Shown here: piece after piece, positions 39,571 through 48,983 of the stretch
Position numbering within the stretch: the stretch's first letter is position 1
Layout of the letters: each line of letters starts with the position of its first letter
From: [Clostridium] leptum DSM 753
GTDB taxonomy: Bacteria; Bacillota; Clostridia; Oscillospirales; Acutalibacteraceae
Direction: 5' to 3'
DNA length: 64,000 bases
Assembly: GCA_000154345.1 (NCBI GenBank)
Contig: DS480349.1
Span: 1 to 64,000 of the forward strand
Translations under genes and position numbers: made by a program
The notes under the pieces: model-generated
The model's input: the letters and a program-made list of their open reading frames with translations, nothing else
Databases searched by the model: none
What the model was told of the DNA's origin: nothing

Positions 39571-40938
39571 GTGGGAACAAAACGCACCTTTACAGAAGGA
39601 AAAATTTTTTCACCATTGATTTCCTTTGCGTTTCCTGTGCTGATTGCTTTGTTTTTACAGGCAATGTACGGTGCTGTGGATTTATGGGTAGTTGGAAAAT
39701 TTGGTTCCGCGGCAGATGTGTCCGCAGTGGCTACCGGAGGCCAGGTGACTTATACTGTTACCGTCGTGATCGTGGGGCTTTCTATGGGAATCACCGTTTT
39801 AATAGGCCAAAAAATAGGTGAAGGACGGGAAAAGGAGGCCGGTCAGGTCATTGGCAGCGGAATCTGTATGTTTCTGTTAATTTCCATAGCGCTTACCGCG
39901 GCAATGCTATTGTCGGCGGAGCCTTTAGCTCATTTAATGCAGGCGCCTGAGGCAGCCCTCTCACAAACTGTAGATTATTTAAGGATCTGCTTTGCCGGGA
40001 CGGCCTTCATTGTGGCGTATAATGTTTTGGGCAGTGTGTTCCGGGGAATCGGGGACTCTAAAATGCCGTTGATCACAGTCGCTATCGCCTGCGTCTTTAA
40101 CATTATCGGAGATTTGATTTTTGTGGCGGTATTTCATATGGGAACTCAGGGCGCCGCCTTGGCCACCGTGATGGCGCAAGCGTTCAGCGTATTGCTGTCA
40201 ATTTTTATTATCCGTCGGCGGATGCTGCCGTTTTCTCTGCGCAAAAAAGATTTGCGGCCTGAGAAAAAGCATATACAAAAAATTTTGTCTCTCGGAGCAC
40301 CGGTAGCCTTTCAGGACCTGCTGGTCAATATTTCTTTCCTGGTTATTATGGCAATTGTCAATTCCATGGGAGTAATCGCTTCGGCTGGAGTGGGTGTGGC
40401 GGAAAAGCTCTGTGTATTCATTATGCTGGTGCCCTCGGCCTATATGCAGTCTATGGCTGCGTTTGTGGCCCAGAATGTAGGCGCAAAAAGACTGGATCGG
40501 GCGGGAAAGGCACTATTGTATGGTATCTTGTCCTCGCTTGTGGTTGGCTTGGTTATGGCGTATCTTTCTTTTTTCCATGGAAGCGCTTTGTCCACGCTGT
40601 TTGTGAAGGAAAATGATACAGCGGTGATTATGGCGGCCTCCGATTATCTGCGGGCGTATTCTATCGATTGTATTTTAACTTCATTTTTATTTTGCTTCAT
40701 CGGCTATTTTAACGGCCGGGGGAAAACGCTTTTTGTTATGATCCAGGGAATTGTAGGCGCCTTTGGGGTGAGAATCCCTGTTTCTTATTTAATGACTTTG
40801 ACGGACGGCGCTTCTCTATTCCATATCGGCCTGGCCACACCGGCCTCTTCTGTAGTGCAGATTTTGCTGTGCGCCGGATACTTCCTATTGCTGAAGAGAC
40901 GGCAGAAGAAATTTCTTTTGGAAAATTCAGCGGAATAA
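39571..40938 (+). CDS. MATE-family multidrug/sodium antiporter
   Basis: This inner-membrane exporter of 455 residues has about twelve membrane helices in two similar halves. The family signature is seen in ISFAFPVLIALFLQAMYGAVDLWVVGKFG near the N-terminus and in GAPVAFQDLLVNISFLVIMAIVNSMG at the start of the second half. It would expel drugs or metabolites in exchange for Na+ or H+. Start: GTG 39571 after AGGAGG. It sits alone behind its own promoter and a leader hairpin, so its level may respond to a signal acting on the leader. The substrate cannot be read from the sequence. Confidence 0.93.
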   Translation: MGTKRTFTEGKIFSPLISFAFPVLIALFLQAMYGAVDLWVVGKFGSAADVSAVATGGQVTYTVTVVIVGLSMGITVLIGQKIGEGREKEAGQVIGSGICMFLLISIALTAAMLLSAEPLAHLMQAPEAALSQTVDYLRICFAGTAFIVAYNVLGSVFRGIGDSKMPLITVAIACVFNIIGDLIFVAVFHMGTQGAALATVMAQAFSVLLSIFIIRRRMLPFSLRKKDLRPEKKHIQKILSLGAPVAFQDLLVNISFLVIMAIVNSMGVIASAGVGVAEKLCVFIMLVPSAYMQSMAAFVAQNVGAKRLDRAGKALLYGILSSLVVGLVMAYLSFFHGSALSTLFVKENDTAVIMAASDYLRAYSIDCILTSFLFCFIGYFNGRGKTLFVMIQGIVGAFGVRIPVSYLMTLTDGASLFHIGLATPASSVVQILLCAGYFLLLKRRQKKFLLENSAE

Positions 40939-41118
40939 CACAGGCCTGAACAGAAAGATGCGTGCCTCTTTCCGAGCATAGGGGGATTTTTCCCTTCAGA
41001 GAAAATGCTTTATCACACCCTCTAATTAAGCGGCTTGGCCATTTAATGTGCCGCGGGACAGCATATACGGCAAGGAAAGTATTTCGATAGGCGAAAAATA
41101 TTTTCGTATGGATAATAA

Positions 41119-41147
41119 TTGATATTTTCCCTTTAAAGGCTTATCAT
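41119..41147 (+). promoter_or_regulatory. Promoter of the serine hydrolase gene
   Basis: TTGATA at 41119-41124, 17 bases, TATCAT at 41142-41147, about 30 bases before the ATG at 41179. Confidence 0.6.
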
Positions 41148-41178
41148 AGAAAAAAACAGAACACGGAAGGAAGATGCT

Positions 41179-42084
41179 ATGTTGCGGCAGGCTGTTTTTG
41201 ATAGGATTCGCTTAAGTAATTTAGAGCAGAATTTGGGATTGTATGGTATCCATTTATATTGCAATGGAGAGGAAGCTGCCTTTCAGTTCCGCAGCGATGA
41301 CAGAGTGAATCTTCATTCTGCAAGCAAAACCTTTTTGTCCGTGGCGGTAGGAATCTGCCTGGATGAAAGGAGGCTGGCCCTTTCAGACCGAGCCTTATCC
41401 TATTTTCCGGAATTTGCAGAAGACGCTTCCGCCGGCAGTGAGAAGATTACGCTTCGGGATCTCCTGCACATGTCCTCCGGAAAGGAAAATTTTTGGTTTT
41501 CCGTACCGCTGGAGCAAAGCTCGGATTGGGCCAGGCAGTTTTGGGCGGACCAAATGAAAAGCAAGCCTGGGACTCATTTTTATTATTCCAATGCGTGCAC
41601 CTATATTTTAGGACGGGTGGTGGAAAAGGTTACAGGGAAAAACGTCAGGGATTTTCTTGTGCCGCTGCTGTTTGAGCCATTGAAGATTTTTAATCCTCAA
41701 TGGAATCGCTGCCCTCTGGGGCACCCGCTGTGCGCCACCGGACTCCAGTTGACTACCGGGGAACTGGCAAGATTAGGAAGGCTTTTATTGCAAAAAGGAA
41801 GCTGGGAGGGCAAACAGATTGTCAGCGAAGAATATGTGGAACAGCTTCAGCTCGACTGTATTGGAACCGAGAGTGGTTCTGGAGAGCCGGAAAATTCTCA
41901 GGGGTACGGCTATCAGGTTTGGCGGTGCGTTTATCCGGGAGCCTACCGCCTAGACGGGAAATACGGCCAATATTCTATTATTGTTCCGGACAAAAATGCG
42001 GTAGTCACGGTTACGGCTCACAATGAGAAAAACTGCGGAGATATTATTCGCGCAGTATTCCGTGACGTGGTGGAGGAGCTTTGA
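41179..42084 (+). CDS. Beta-lactamase-family (class C-like) serine hydrolase
   Basis: This cytoplasmic-looking serine hydrolase of 301 residues belongs to the beta-lactamase/penicillin-binding-protein superfamily. The catalytic SxxK is SASK near residue 45, and the YxN motif is YSN near residue 134 (HFYYSNACTYILGRVVEKVTGK). A C-terminal HNEKN takes the place of the usual KTG/HxG box. There is no signal peptide, which argues against a classical beta-lactamase and for an esterase or peptidase of the EstB type. ATG 41179 follows GGAAGGAAG. It is monocistronic, ending at a strong shared terminator. Confidence 0.85.
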   Translation: MLRQAVFDRIRLSNLEQNLGLYGIHLYCNGEEAAFQFRSDDRVNLHSASKTFLSVAVGICLDERRLALSDRALSYFPEFAEDASAGSEKITLRDLLHMSSGKENFWFSVPLEQSSDWARQFWADQMKSKPGTHFYYSNACTYILGRVVEKVTGKNVRDFLVPLLFEPLKIFNPQWNRCPLGHPLCATGLQLTTGELARLGRLLLQKGSWEGKQIVSEEYVEQLQLDCIGTESGSGEPENSQGYGYQVWRCVYPGAYRLDGKYGQYSIIVPDKNAVVTVTAHNEKNCGDIIRAVFRDVVEEL

Positions 42085-42123
42085 TACAAAGAGAGTATAG
42101 AGAACTCGTGAGGTTCGAATATC

Positions 42124-42162
42124 AAAGGGCACAGCGCTGATAACCAGCGCTGTGCCCTTTTT
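42124..42162. terminator. Bidirectional terminator between convergent genes
   Basis: The 16-base perfect arms 42124-42139 and 42145-42160, loop ATAAC, have T on the right and A on the left. It serves the 41179 gene and the leftward 42285-43547 gene. Confidence 0.85.
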
Positions 42163-42284
42163 GTGTAGATTCGGACAAAACTAGGAACATCCGCTTATTG
42201 CGGCAGCTTTAGCTTTTCTAAGAATATTAAAATACAATTCCGAATAGTTTCATACGATAAAAATTTCAGAGCAGCCAGAAACCG

Positions 42285-43547
42285 TTACTTACCGCTGTTC
42301 TTTTTAAATTCCTCTAGAACCGTCTGCTCCGGATCGTCGGGAGAATGGGCTTCATAAGGAGAGTTGCGAAGAATCTGCTCGGTAGTAAGCCGCTTCTTTC
42401 TCAGCCGTGCGGAGGTGTCTCCGCGCAGCAGTGTGTAAATAACGGAGAAAGTGGGGATGCCCAGCAGAATTCCGACCATACCGAACAGGTTTCCGCAGAG
42501 AATAATGGCCAGCAGCACCCAGATGCCCGGGAGGCCGATTGAGGTTCCAACCACTCTGGGATAAATAAGATTGCCTTCGATCTGCTGCAAAATCAGGAAA
42601 AAAATCAGATAAGTCAGAGTGTGCCAGGGATTTACCAGAAGAAGGATAAAGCCGGCGGTGAACATAGAAATGTAAGGCCCAATGATAGGGATCAGGCTGC
42701 AAAGGGCCACAATAGCGCTGATCAGCAGAGCATAGGGAAGCCGGAGAACCGTCATGCCCAGATAGATGAGGAAAAACCAGATACAAGCCTCGGTAAGCTG
42801 ACCTCTCACAAAATTGGAAAAGATTTTATTTGATAGAATGGCCACGTCAATGGTCCTTTTGGCTACCCGGTTTGGCAGGTAAGCGTACATTACCCGCTTT
42901 AGGTTTGTGGTGAGCTTTTCCTTATTTACCAACATATACATACAGAAAATGAAGCTCATGGCCATAATGAAAATACCGTTTGCCACATTGACAGTGATAT
43001 TAAACACGGAACCCATGAAATTGGTAGTGACCTGAGTGGCCTGGGTCAAAATAGAGGACCAGTCCAGCTTGAGAGCGTTGATTTGCTCCTGAGTGACGTT
43101 CCACTTTTCCAAAAGCTTGGTGGTCTCCTGCATCAGCCGGTTGATATAGGAAGGCGCATTGTCAGTGAGCACCTTAACGGAATTTACCAGCTCGGGAACC
43201 ACAAACAGGATAATACCGCCGATGACCAGAACAAAGGTTAGAAAGGATAAAAATATACATACTCCCCGGCGGATTTTTTTCCAGATTCTTCCGTTCCGTT
43301 TGTTCAAAAACGCAAATGCCTTTTCCTCATAGAATTTTAACAGAACGTTCACCACAAAAGCGATGGCAATTCCGATGAAAAAGGGGGCGGCCAGTGAGAT
43401 GGCACCGGTGATAAACCCCCAAACCCGATCAAAATTAAAGAGAGCAAAAATGAGTGCCACTGTGAAGGTGATGATCAGCAGGATTTTCTTGATAATTTTT
43501 CGGAGCAGCTTTTTATTAGCGAAGAATTCTTCTAGTTTCACGTTCAT
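42285..43547 (-). CDS. AI-2E family transporter / permease
   Basis: This integral membrane protein of 420 residues has about eight helices. The N-terminal helices (ILLIITFTVALIFALF, APFFIGIAIAFVVNVLL) and the C-terminal block (LIPIIGPYISMFTAGF, GIWVLLAIILCGNLFGMVGILLGIP) are typical of the AI-2E/UPF0118 family. Members export autoinducer-2 or act as Na+/H+ antiporters; which applies here is unknown. I set the start at ATG 43547 (MNVKLEEFF) behind AAGGATG; an in-frame TTG at 43631 would add 28 residues without a good ribosome site. It is divergent from the oxidoreductase gene. Confidence 0.9.
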   Translation of the reverse strand: MNVKLEEFFANKKLLRKIIKKILLIITFTVALIFALFNFDRVWGFITGAISLAAPFFIGIAIAFVVNVLLKFYEEKAFAFLNKRNGRIWKKIRRGVCIFLSFLTFVLVIGGIILFVVPELVNSVKVLTDNAPSYINRLMQETTKLLEKWNVTQEQINALKLDWSSILTQATQVTTNFMGSVFNITVNVANGIFIMAMSFIFCMYMLVNKEKLTTNLKRVMYAYLPNRVAKRTIDVAILSNKIFSNFVRGQLTEACIWFFLIYLGMTVLRLPYALLISAIVALCSLIPIIGPYISMFTAGFILLLVNPWHTLTYLIFFLILQQIEGNLIYPRVVGTSIGLPGIWVLLAIILCGNLFGMVGILLGIPTFSVIYTLLRGDTSARLRKKRLTTEQILRNSPYEAHSPDDPEQTVLEEFKKNSGK

Positions 43548-43878
43548 CACATCCTTATACCTCTTTATTATATGGAGGATTGGAAAATAAATCAAATGTT
43601 TTCTGGTGAAATTTGGATTCTGTTTTTTCAATTAAAAAATCCCCCTACAAATTGCACTATTGTACAAAAAAATGTCAAATTCGTAAGGTGTTTTGTCGCC
43701 TGGATAAATGCTATAATAAAGCAAATCTTGAAAATACAATTTTGTTTATTTGGTTTAGTGATAGGAATTGTTTTAGCCGTATGCCAGCCGCGGGTTTTCA
43801 AATGATAGGAGAGGAGGGCTTTGCGGAAGAGAAACAGCGGGACAGCGGCCGATTATGAAAAATGAGGAGGAACTTCTG

Positions 43879-45054
43879 TTGAAAGAGATTCGAGTAGGTA
43901 TCATCGGTACTGGTATGATATCCCATACCCACATGCAGAGATATGCAAAAATCCCTAACGCCAAGGTTGTGGCGGCCTGTGACTTGAACCAGGAAAAATT
44001 GGACGCCTGGAGAGCGCAATACGGCGTGGAAAGCGGTTATACCGACTACAGGGAGCTTTTAAAGAGAGACGATATTGACGCGGTGGATGTCTGCCTGCAC
44101 AATAACCTGCATGTTCCTATGGCGCTGGAGGTTTTAAAGGCTGGAAAGCATTGCTACTGTGAAAAGCCAATGGCCGGTTCCTATGCGGATGCCAAGCTTC
44201 TTTATGATTTTGCGAAAACCTGTGGAAAGGAATTGTCTATCCATCTGGAAGCGCTGTTCTTTCCTCAGAGCCGGGTAGCAAAGGAAATGGTAGATAACGG
44301 AGCATTGGGCAAGGTGTACCATGCCCGTTCCGTAGGTTACCGCCGCAGAATGCGTCCGGGCTTGGATATTACCGGACCAGCTTTGTTCCAGCCGGAGTTT
44401 TTGACAGCGGAATACGCCGGACACGGCGCTTTGTATGATATGGGCGTTTATCATATTTCCCAGATCCTGTATATTTTGGGAATCCCGAAGCTGGAGCGGG
44501 TTTCTGGTATGACCTATCAGGAAATTGGCGCGGATCCCAGAGCCTTGGAAGGCAAAAAGTTTGAAGTCGAGGAGCTTGGCTTAGGCTTTGCAAAGTATGA
44601 AAATGGTTTGACGCTCGACATTCTGGAATCTTGGGCAATCCATATGGATAATATTGGCGACAGCTTTGTCGTCGGCACTAAGGGCGGGCTGCGGCTCCCC
44701 TATCAGTTAGAGTATCAGGATCAGGTGCTGAAATATATGAATTTGGTCAACGGACAGACCACAGAGGCGGAGATTCGATTCGACGAGAACGAGGAGATCA
44801 ACCGTACCATTGATCCGAACCTATTCTATAATGTGAACGATCAGGCACACTGGATTGCTTATCTGAGCGGCCAGATTCCCGAGAGAATTGATACCGCCTG
44901 GCTGGCGCTTCAAACTATGCTGGTCAGCGAGGGTATTTTCCTCTCCGGCAAGCTGGGCAGAGAGGTTACTGTGGACGAAATTGAGGCGATGTCTGAGAGC
45001 AACGCTATTCGTGTGCAGAAAACCCCCTACGGTTCCTTCCAATATGATTTTTAA
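43879..45054 (+). CDS. Gfo/Idh/MocA-family oxidoreductase
   Basis: This NAD(P)-dependent sugar dehydrogenase has about 391 residues. The N-terminal Rossmann domain shows VGIIGTGMIS, and the catalytic EKP box is in CYCEKPMAGSY near residue 95. The C-terminal alpha/beta domain carries the substrate site (GALYDMGVYHISQILYI). I chose the TTG at 43879 because GAGGAGG (43864-43870) is eight bases before it; the in-frame ATG at 43855 would place that site inside the gene. The next gene encodes a sugar isomerase/epimerase, a very common partner in pathways that oxidise and epimerise inositols, keto-sugars or glycosides. Confidence 0.92.
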   Translation: MKEIRVGIIGTGMISHTHMQRYAKIPNAKVVAACDLNQEKLDAWRAQYGVESGYTDYRELLKRDDIDAVDVCLHNNLHVPMALEVLKAGKHCYCEKPMAGSYADAKLLYDFAKTCGKELSIHLEALFFPQSRVAKEMVDNGALGKVYHARSVGYRRRMRPGLDITGPALFQPEFLTAEYAGHGALYDMGVYHISQILYILGIPKLERVSGMTYQEIGADPRALEGKKFEVEELGLGFAKYENGLTLDILESWAIHMDNIGDSFVVGTKGGLRLPYQLEYQDQVLKYMNLVNGQTTEAEIRFDENEEINRTIDPNLFYNVNDQAHWIAYLSGQIPERIDTAWLALQTMLVSEGIFLSGKLGREVTVDEIEAMSESNAIRVQKTPYGSFQYDF

Positions 45055-45180
45055 CAGCATTTAAGCTTTACTCTAAACAGCCTTCGCGGAATGGAAGGAC
45101 TCTGAAGGATAAAGCGTCAGACCTATGAGGTTTGTTTTAATAAACCGGTATTTTTATGGTTTACTATGGTTTTCTTTTTC

Positions 45181-45260
45181 GATACAGCTTGTCCCTTATG
45201 CGAGGCTGTATCAAGAACATATTAAGCGGCATACAGGCTCCAGCCGAGAGCTGGAGCCTG
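45181..45260 (+). other. Two small hairpins in the intergenic RNA before the isomerase gene
   Basis: GATACAGC (45181-45188) pairs with 45205-45212, and CAGGCTCCAGC (45234-45244) pairs with 45250-45260. No T run follows either, so they are probably mRNA structure rather than terminators. Confidence 0.4.
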
Positions 45261-45301
45261 TCAAAACTAGAATATTACCAATTTGTAGGAGGAAAAGAAC
45301 T

Positions 45302-46189
45302 ATGAAAATTGCCAACGTATCTTGGGGCTGGACCCCGATCCCGGAGGATACCCCTCACGGAGATTCCCTGATTAAAATTGCGGACCAGATCCGTGAGCTG
45401 GGTTTTGAAGCCGTCGACTATTTGGGAACCCCGGAAGCCCTGGATGTATTTTTCAATGAAAAGAGCAGCACCGAGCTGGGAGAGCATTCCAGAAAGATCG
45501 GCTTGGAGCCCAATGTTTTTGTATTCCAGGATGCCGTTTGGAATAATCCGGATGAGGCTGTCCGCGCAGACAGCTTAAAGCATTTTGAGAAAGCGGCGCA
45601 GACCGCGAAATGGATTGGCTGCAAAATCGTATCCGCCCTGGTTCCCATGCCCTTTGGCGCGACTCCCTGGACCTTTAACCCCATGGCTCCATCCTTGAAG
45701 CAAAGCTATCGCTTACCTGCGGATTACTGTTTCCAGAAGGACTGGGATTTGCTGATTGACAGCTACAAGAAAGCCTTGGCTATTGCGAAAAAATATGGCC
45801 TGCGGATGTCCATTGAGTGCTTCCCTCATTCTATGATTTCCACCCCTCACGCTATGCTGAAGGTGCTGGAGGATGTGGGTGATGACGATTTCGGCATCCA
45901 GCTGGATACCAATCATCTGATCGACCAGCATATCGATCCGGAATGGACTATTTACGTGTTGGGCGGTAAGCGTATCTTCAATGTCCACTGTAAGGATAAC
46001 GACTCTATTTCCAGAGGAAATATTCCTGCCGGCTGCGGTATTTGTGATTATACTGCCGTTATCCAGGCTTTGAAAAATGTAGGCTACCAGGGCAACCTGG
46101 CGGTTGAGCTGGAGTTTACCGACAATCCCCGCCGTTACAATAAGCAAGCGCTGGAGCATCTGAAGCTTTGCGTGGCGGGAGAATATTAA
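45302..46189 (+). CDS. Sugar phosphate isomerase/epimerase (xylose-isomerase-like TIM barrel)
   Basis: This TIM-barrel enzyme of 295 residues belongs to the AP-endonuclease-2/IolE/IolI superfamily. It opens MKIANVSWGWTPI, and the metal-binding acids lie in RMSIECFPHS, GIQLDTNHLID and GNLAVELEF, with a His in NVHCKDND. It would isomerise, epimerise or dehydrate a keto-sugar or inositol. ATG 45302 is preceded by AGGAGG; the frame is open further upstream, but that segment holds hairpins and no ribosome site. Paired with the oxidoreductase at 43879, it suggests a short carbohydrate-oxidation route. D-apiose isomerases belong to the same superfamily, but no specific substrate is shown. Confidence 0.9.
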   Translation: MKIANVSWGWTPIPEDTPHGDSLIKIADQIRELGFEAVDYLGTPEALDVFFNEKSSTELGEHSRKIGLEPNVFVFQDAVWNNPDEAVRADSLKHFEKAAQTAKWIGCKIVSALVPMPFGATPWTFNPMAPSLKQSYRLPADYCFQKDWDLLIDSYKKALAIAKKYGLRMSIECFPHSMISTPHAMLKVLEDVGDDDFGIQLDTNHLIDQHIDPEWTIYVLGGKRIFNVHCKDNDSISRGNIPAGCGICDYTAVIQALKNVGYQGNLAVELEFTDNPRRYNKQALEHLKLCVAGEY

Positions 46190-46210
46190 GCTATCGACCT
46201 CCCATTTTTT

Positions 46211-46248
46211 CCCGGGTTGGAATTGCAGTTCCAGCCCGGTTTTTTTTA
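46211..46248 (+). terminator. Terminator of the oxidoreductase/isomerase pair
   Basis: CCGGGTTGGAA (46212-46222) pairs with TTCCAGCCCGG (46229-46239), followed by eight T. Confidence 0.85.
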
Positions 46249-46499
46249 TGCTTCGGGCTGGAAGCTGTCCTGGGACGGCGAAAAGTATCTTCCAGGCTTT
46301 TCATGAGCCTGAAAATACGGTATAATAATCTTATAAATAAGCGGGGAAAAGCTGTTGGATGTTGATTAAGCCTCGAAAGATGCAGGCGGCAGAAAGTGAC
46401 AGCGTTTTTCTACGATCTTGGCTTTGTCAGGCTCTTGCCTAATGATGTTTTTGGGGAAAAGATGGGGAAAGAAAAATGAAAAGGACGGACATGATTTCC

Positions 46500-46528
46500 T
46501 TGAAAAGAAGGGCTAAAACAGCTATAAT
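46500..46528 (+). promoter_or_regulatory. Sigma-A promoter of the c-di-GMP signalling gene
   Basis: TTGAAA at 46500-46505, 17 bases, TATAAT at 46523-46528. It gives a leader of about 80 bases before the GTG at 46614. Confidence 0.75.
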
Positions 46529-46613
46529 AAAAATATTCCCGTTTTATTAAAAGTAAAAGGCTAGCTTTACATGGCTGAAATATAGTCGGCAGAGGAGAAA
46601 TTTTCGGAAAAGT

Positions 46614-48692
46614 GTGGTGATAGAGCCGGTGAAAAGTGACGAGGTCATCTTGATCGTGGATGATGTGGAACTGAACAGAGCCATTCTCAGCGAGCTTTTT
46701 CAAAAGGAATATAGCATCCTAGAGGCGGAAAACGGCGCCGAAGCCTTAGAACTGCTTGAACAAAACGGCGGCCGCATCAAGGTAATGCTGTTAGACTTGG
46801 TGATGCCGGAAATGGATGGCTTTCAGGTGTTGAGCCAGTTGAGAAATAGCCGTTGGTTTCAACAAATTCCAATTGTTTTGATTACCGCTGAAAATAGCGA
46901 GAGTACCGCGCTGAAGGGATACACCAGCGGGGTTTCCGATATTATTAATAAGCCCTTTAATCCAGAAATTGTTCACCGCAGGGTGGAAAATATCATCGAG
47001 CTTTACAATCATAAGCGCTTTTTGGAAACGAAGCTTCAAGAGCAATACCGGCTTTTGGAGAAGCAGGCGGAAAAGCTGAAAAAAGCTAATACCTTTGTAA
47101 TTGACACATTAAGCACCGCAGTGGAATTTCGGAGCAGCGAATCGGGATTTCACATTGCCCGAATGCGGAAGATCACAGAGTTTTTGCTGAGGGCGCTGTC
47201 AGCCCGGCATGAGCAGTACGATTTTTCGGAAGAGGAGATCAGTATGATCTCAGATGCCGCCGCGTTGCACGATATCGGCAAAATTGCGATTCCGGATGAG
47301 GTGCTTCTGAAGCCTGGACGCCTTACGCCGGAGGAATTTGAGATCATGAAAACTCATACCACCAAGGGGTGTGAGATTTTGGAAAGCCTGAATTATGCCC
47401 AGGATGAAGAATATTACCGCTATAGCTATGAGATTTGCCGCCATCATCATGAGCGTTGGGATGGGAAAGGCTATCCCGATGGCTTAAAAGGAAACCAGAT
47501 TCCTATCTGGGCCCAGGTGGTTGCTTTGGCGGACGTTTATGAGGCTCTCACGGGAGAACGGGTTTATAAGCCGGTGTACAGCCATGAGAAGGCTCTTTCC
47601 ATGATCGTTAACGGTGAGTGCGGACAGTTTAATCCGGAACTGTTAAACTGCTTCTTGGAAGAAATAGATAACCTTTTGATGGAATTAAGGCAGCCGGAAA
47701 AGCAGCTGGCGCCGCCTTCTTTGCCGGTATCCTCCAAGCCGGCGGCAAGTCAGTCTGAAACCCTTTCTGAAAGGACGCTGCGGCTTTTAGAGCTGGAACG
47801 GCAAAAATATCGGGTGCTGTCTGATTTGTCGGGAGATATTACCTTCGACTACGACGCTCAGACCGATTTGTTGACTTTTTCTGAAAAGTATACTGAAATG
47901 TTCGGCGGGAGCTTTCAGATGCAGGATGCCCTCAAAGTGATTGAGAACACAGATAAGATTCTGAAAGAGGATAAACCAATTATATGGAAAGTCCTCAAAG
48001 AGCTTACTCCTGAGCAGCCCGTTGGAAAAATGGAACTGCGTATGCAGACGCTGGCTGGCGATTTCGAGTGGTTTGAGGTATTGATTAACGCTCTCTGGCG
48101 CAATGAAAAGGAGCCTGAATGCGTATCGCTGATCGGGAAAATGACTAATATTAACGATCAGAAGCTGGAAACCTCCCGGCTGAAACGGCAGGCCAGTACG
48201 GATTCCTTGACCGGCACCTATAATCGGAAGGCGGCTGTGGAATTGATTTCCGATTATCTGCTTTCTGAGCCAATGCCCCAGGGCGCCCTGTTCTTTATGG
48301 ACATCGACGATTTTAAATCCTTTAATGACGATTATGGCCATCAGTACGGGGACAAAATTTTGCAGAAGATCGGAGAAAAGCTGAGGGGAGCTTTCCGCGG
48401 AACCGATATTGTAGGGAGAATCGGCGGTGACGAATTTATCGTGTTCCTGGAGGAAATCAGTTCCCGTGAGGCAATCATTAGGAAGGCCCGGGAGGTCTGC
48501 GGGATGTTTCGGAAGGTCGGGGATGAAATTGGTTCCCCACGGGAAATTACCGGCAGCGTGGGTGTGGCTTGCAGCCCGGATGACGGGCTTTCCTTTGACA
48601 GCCTGCTGGCGAAAGCGGATCAAGCGCTGTATCACGCGAAAAAGTGTGGAAAGAACCAGTTTTCCTTTTCCACGGATTTATCAAAGCAATAA
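46614..48692 (+). CDS. Response regulator with HD-GYP-type and GGDEF domains
   Basis: This 692-residue signalling protein combines opposite c-di-GMP activities. The receiver domain (about 8-125) has VILIVDDVEL and the phosphorylated Asp in VMLLDLVMPEMDG. A coiled coil leads to an HD domain (about 160-345) with AALHDIGKIAIPDE, HHHERWDGKGYPDGL and ALADVYEALTGER, matching HD-GYP phosphodiesterases. A PAS-like sensor (about 395-525) and a GGDEF cyclase domain (about 530-690) with RIGGDEFIVFLEE follow. All key residues appear intact, so it may both make and break c-di-GMP according to phosphorylation. No kinase gene is adjacent. GTG 46614 has no ideal ribosome site, so the start is approximate. 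Confidence 0.93.
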   Translation: MVIEPVKSDEVILIVDDVELNRAILSELFQKEYSILEAENGAEALELLEQNGGRIKVMLLDLVMPEMDGFQVLSQLRNSRWFQQIPIVLITAENSESTALKGYTSGVSDIINKPFNPEIVHRRVENIIELYNHKRFLETKLQEQYRLLEKQAEKLKKANTFVIDTLSTAVEFRSSESGFHIARMRKITEFLLRALSARHEQYDFSEEEISMISDAAALHDIGKIAIPDEVLLKPGRLTPEEFEIMKTHTTKGCEILESLNYAQDEEYYRYSYEICRHHHERWDGKGYPDGLKGNQIPIWAQVVALADVYEALTGERVYKPVYSHEKALSMIVNGECGQFNPELLNCFLEEIDNLLMELRQPEKQLAPPSLPVSSKPAASQSETLSERTLRLLELERQKYRVLSDLSGDITFDYDAQTDLLTFSEKYTEMFGGSFQMQDALKVIENTDKILKEDKPIIWKVLKELTPEQPVGKMELRMQTLAGDFEWFEVLINALWRNEKEPECVSLIGKMTNINDQKLETSRLKRQASTDSLTGTYNRKAAVELISDYLLSEPMPQGALFFMDIDDFKSFNDDYGHQYGDKILQKIGEKLRGAFRGTDIVGRIGGDEFIVFLEEISSREAIIRKAREVCGMFRKVGDEIGSPREITGSVGVACSPDDGLSFDSLLAKADQALYHAKKCGKNQFSFSTDLSKQ

Positions 48693-48704
48693 GAGCTTAT
48701 GCTT

Positions 48705-48737
48705 AAAAATCCCGGAGCGCTTCGCTCCGGGATTTTT
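48705..48737. terminator. Bidirectional terminator
   Basis: The 15-base perfect arms 48705-48719 and 48723-48737, loop CTT, have A to the left and T to the right. It ends the c-di-GMP gene and may serve the convergent helicase gene. The rest of 48738-48983 shows no gene. Confidence 0.85.
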
Positions 48738-48983
48738 GTACGGAAACCGTCGGCCCAGCTGACGGAAGCGCCGCGTAAAAGCTCTCGCTTCAGGTATCGG
48801 GCGAAGCGGGCTGCTGAAAGCGGCTTAACGGCACCATATGAGTTTTCATGCTGCGGGGGAGGAGGCTCAGAACAGGCTCAGCGCGTCCTGAGAAATTTTC
48901 CCGCAGCAGGTCCTTATGGGGACGAATCAAGCAGGACGTTTCGCCTGGAATTATGACAGCCCATTCTTGTGTGCTCCGGCTAA

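Larger units (their letters stand above)
46190..46613. other. Intergenic region before the c-di-GMP protein
   Basis: It contains the terminator at 46211-46248 and a good promoter at 46500-46528. The stretch between shows an isolated TATAAT near 46319 but no gene. Confidence 0.5.

Noticed and set aside
45125..45301. 59-residue N-terminal extension of the sugar isomerase
   Set aside because: The segment contains two RNA hairpins and no ribosome site, while AGGAGG precedes the ATG at 45302, where homology to the family begins.
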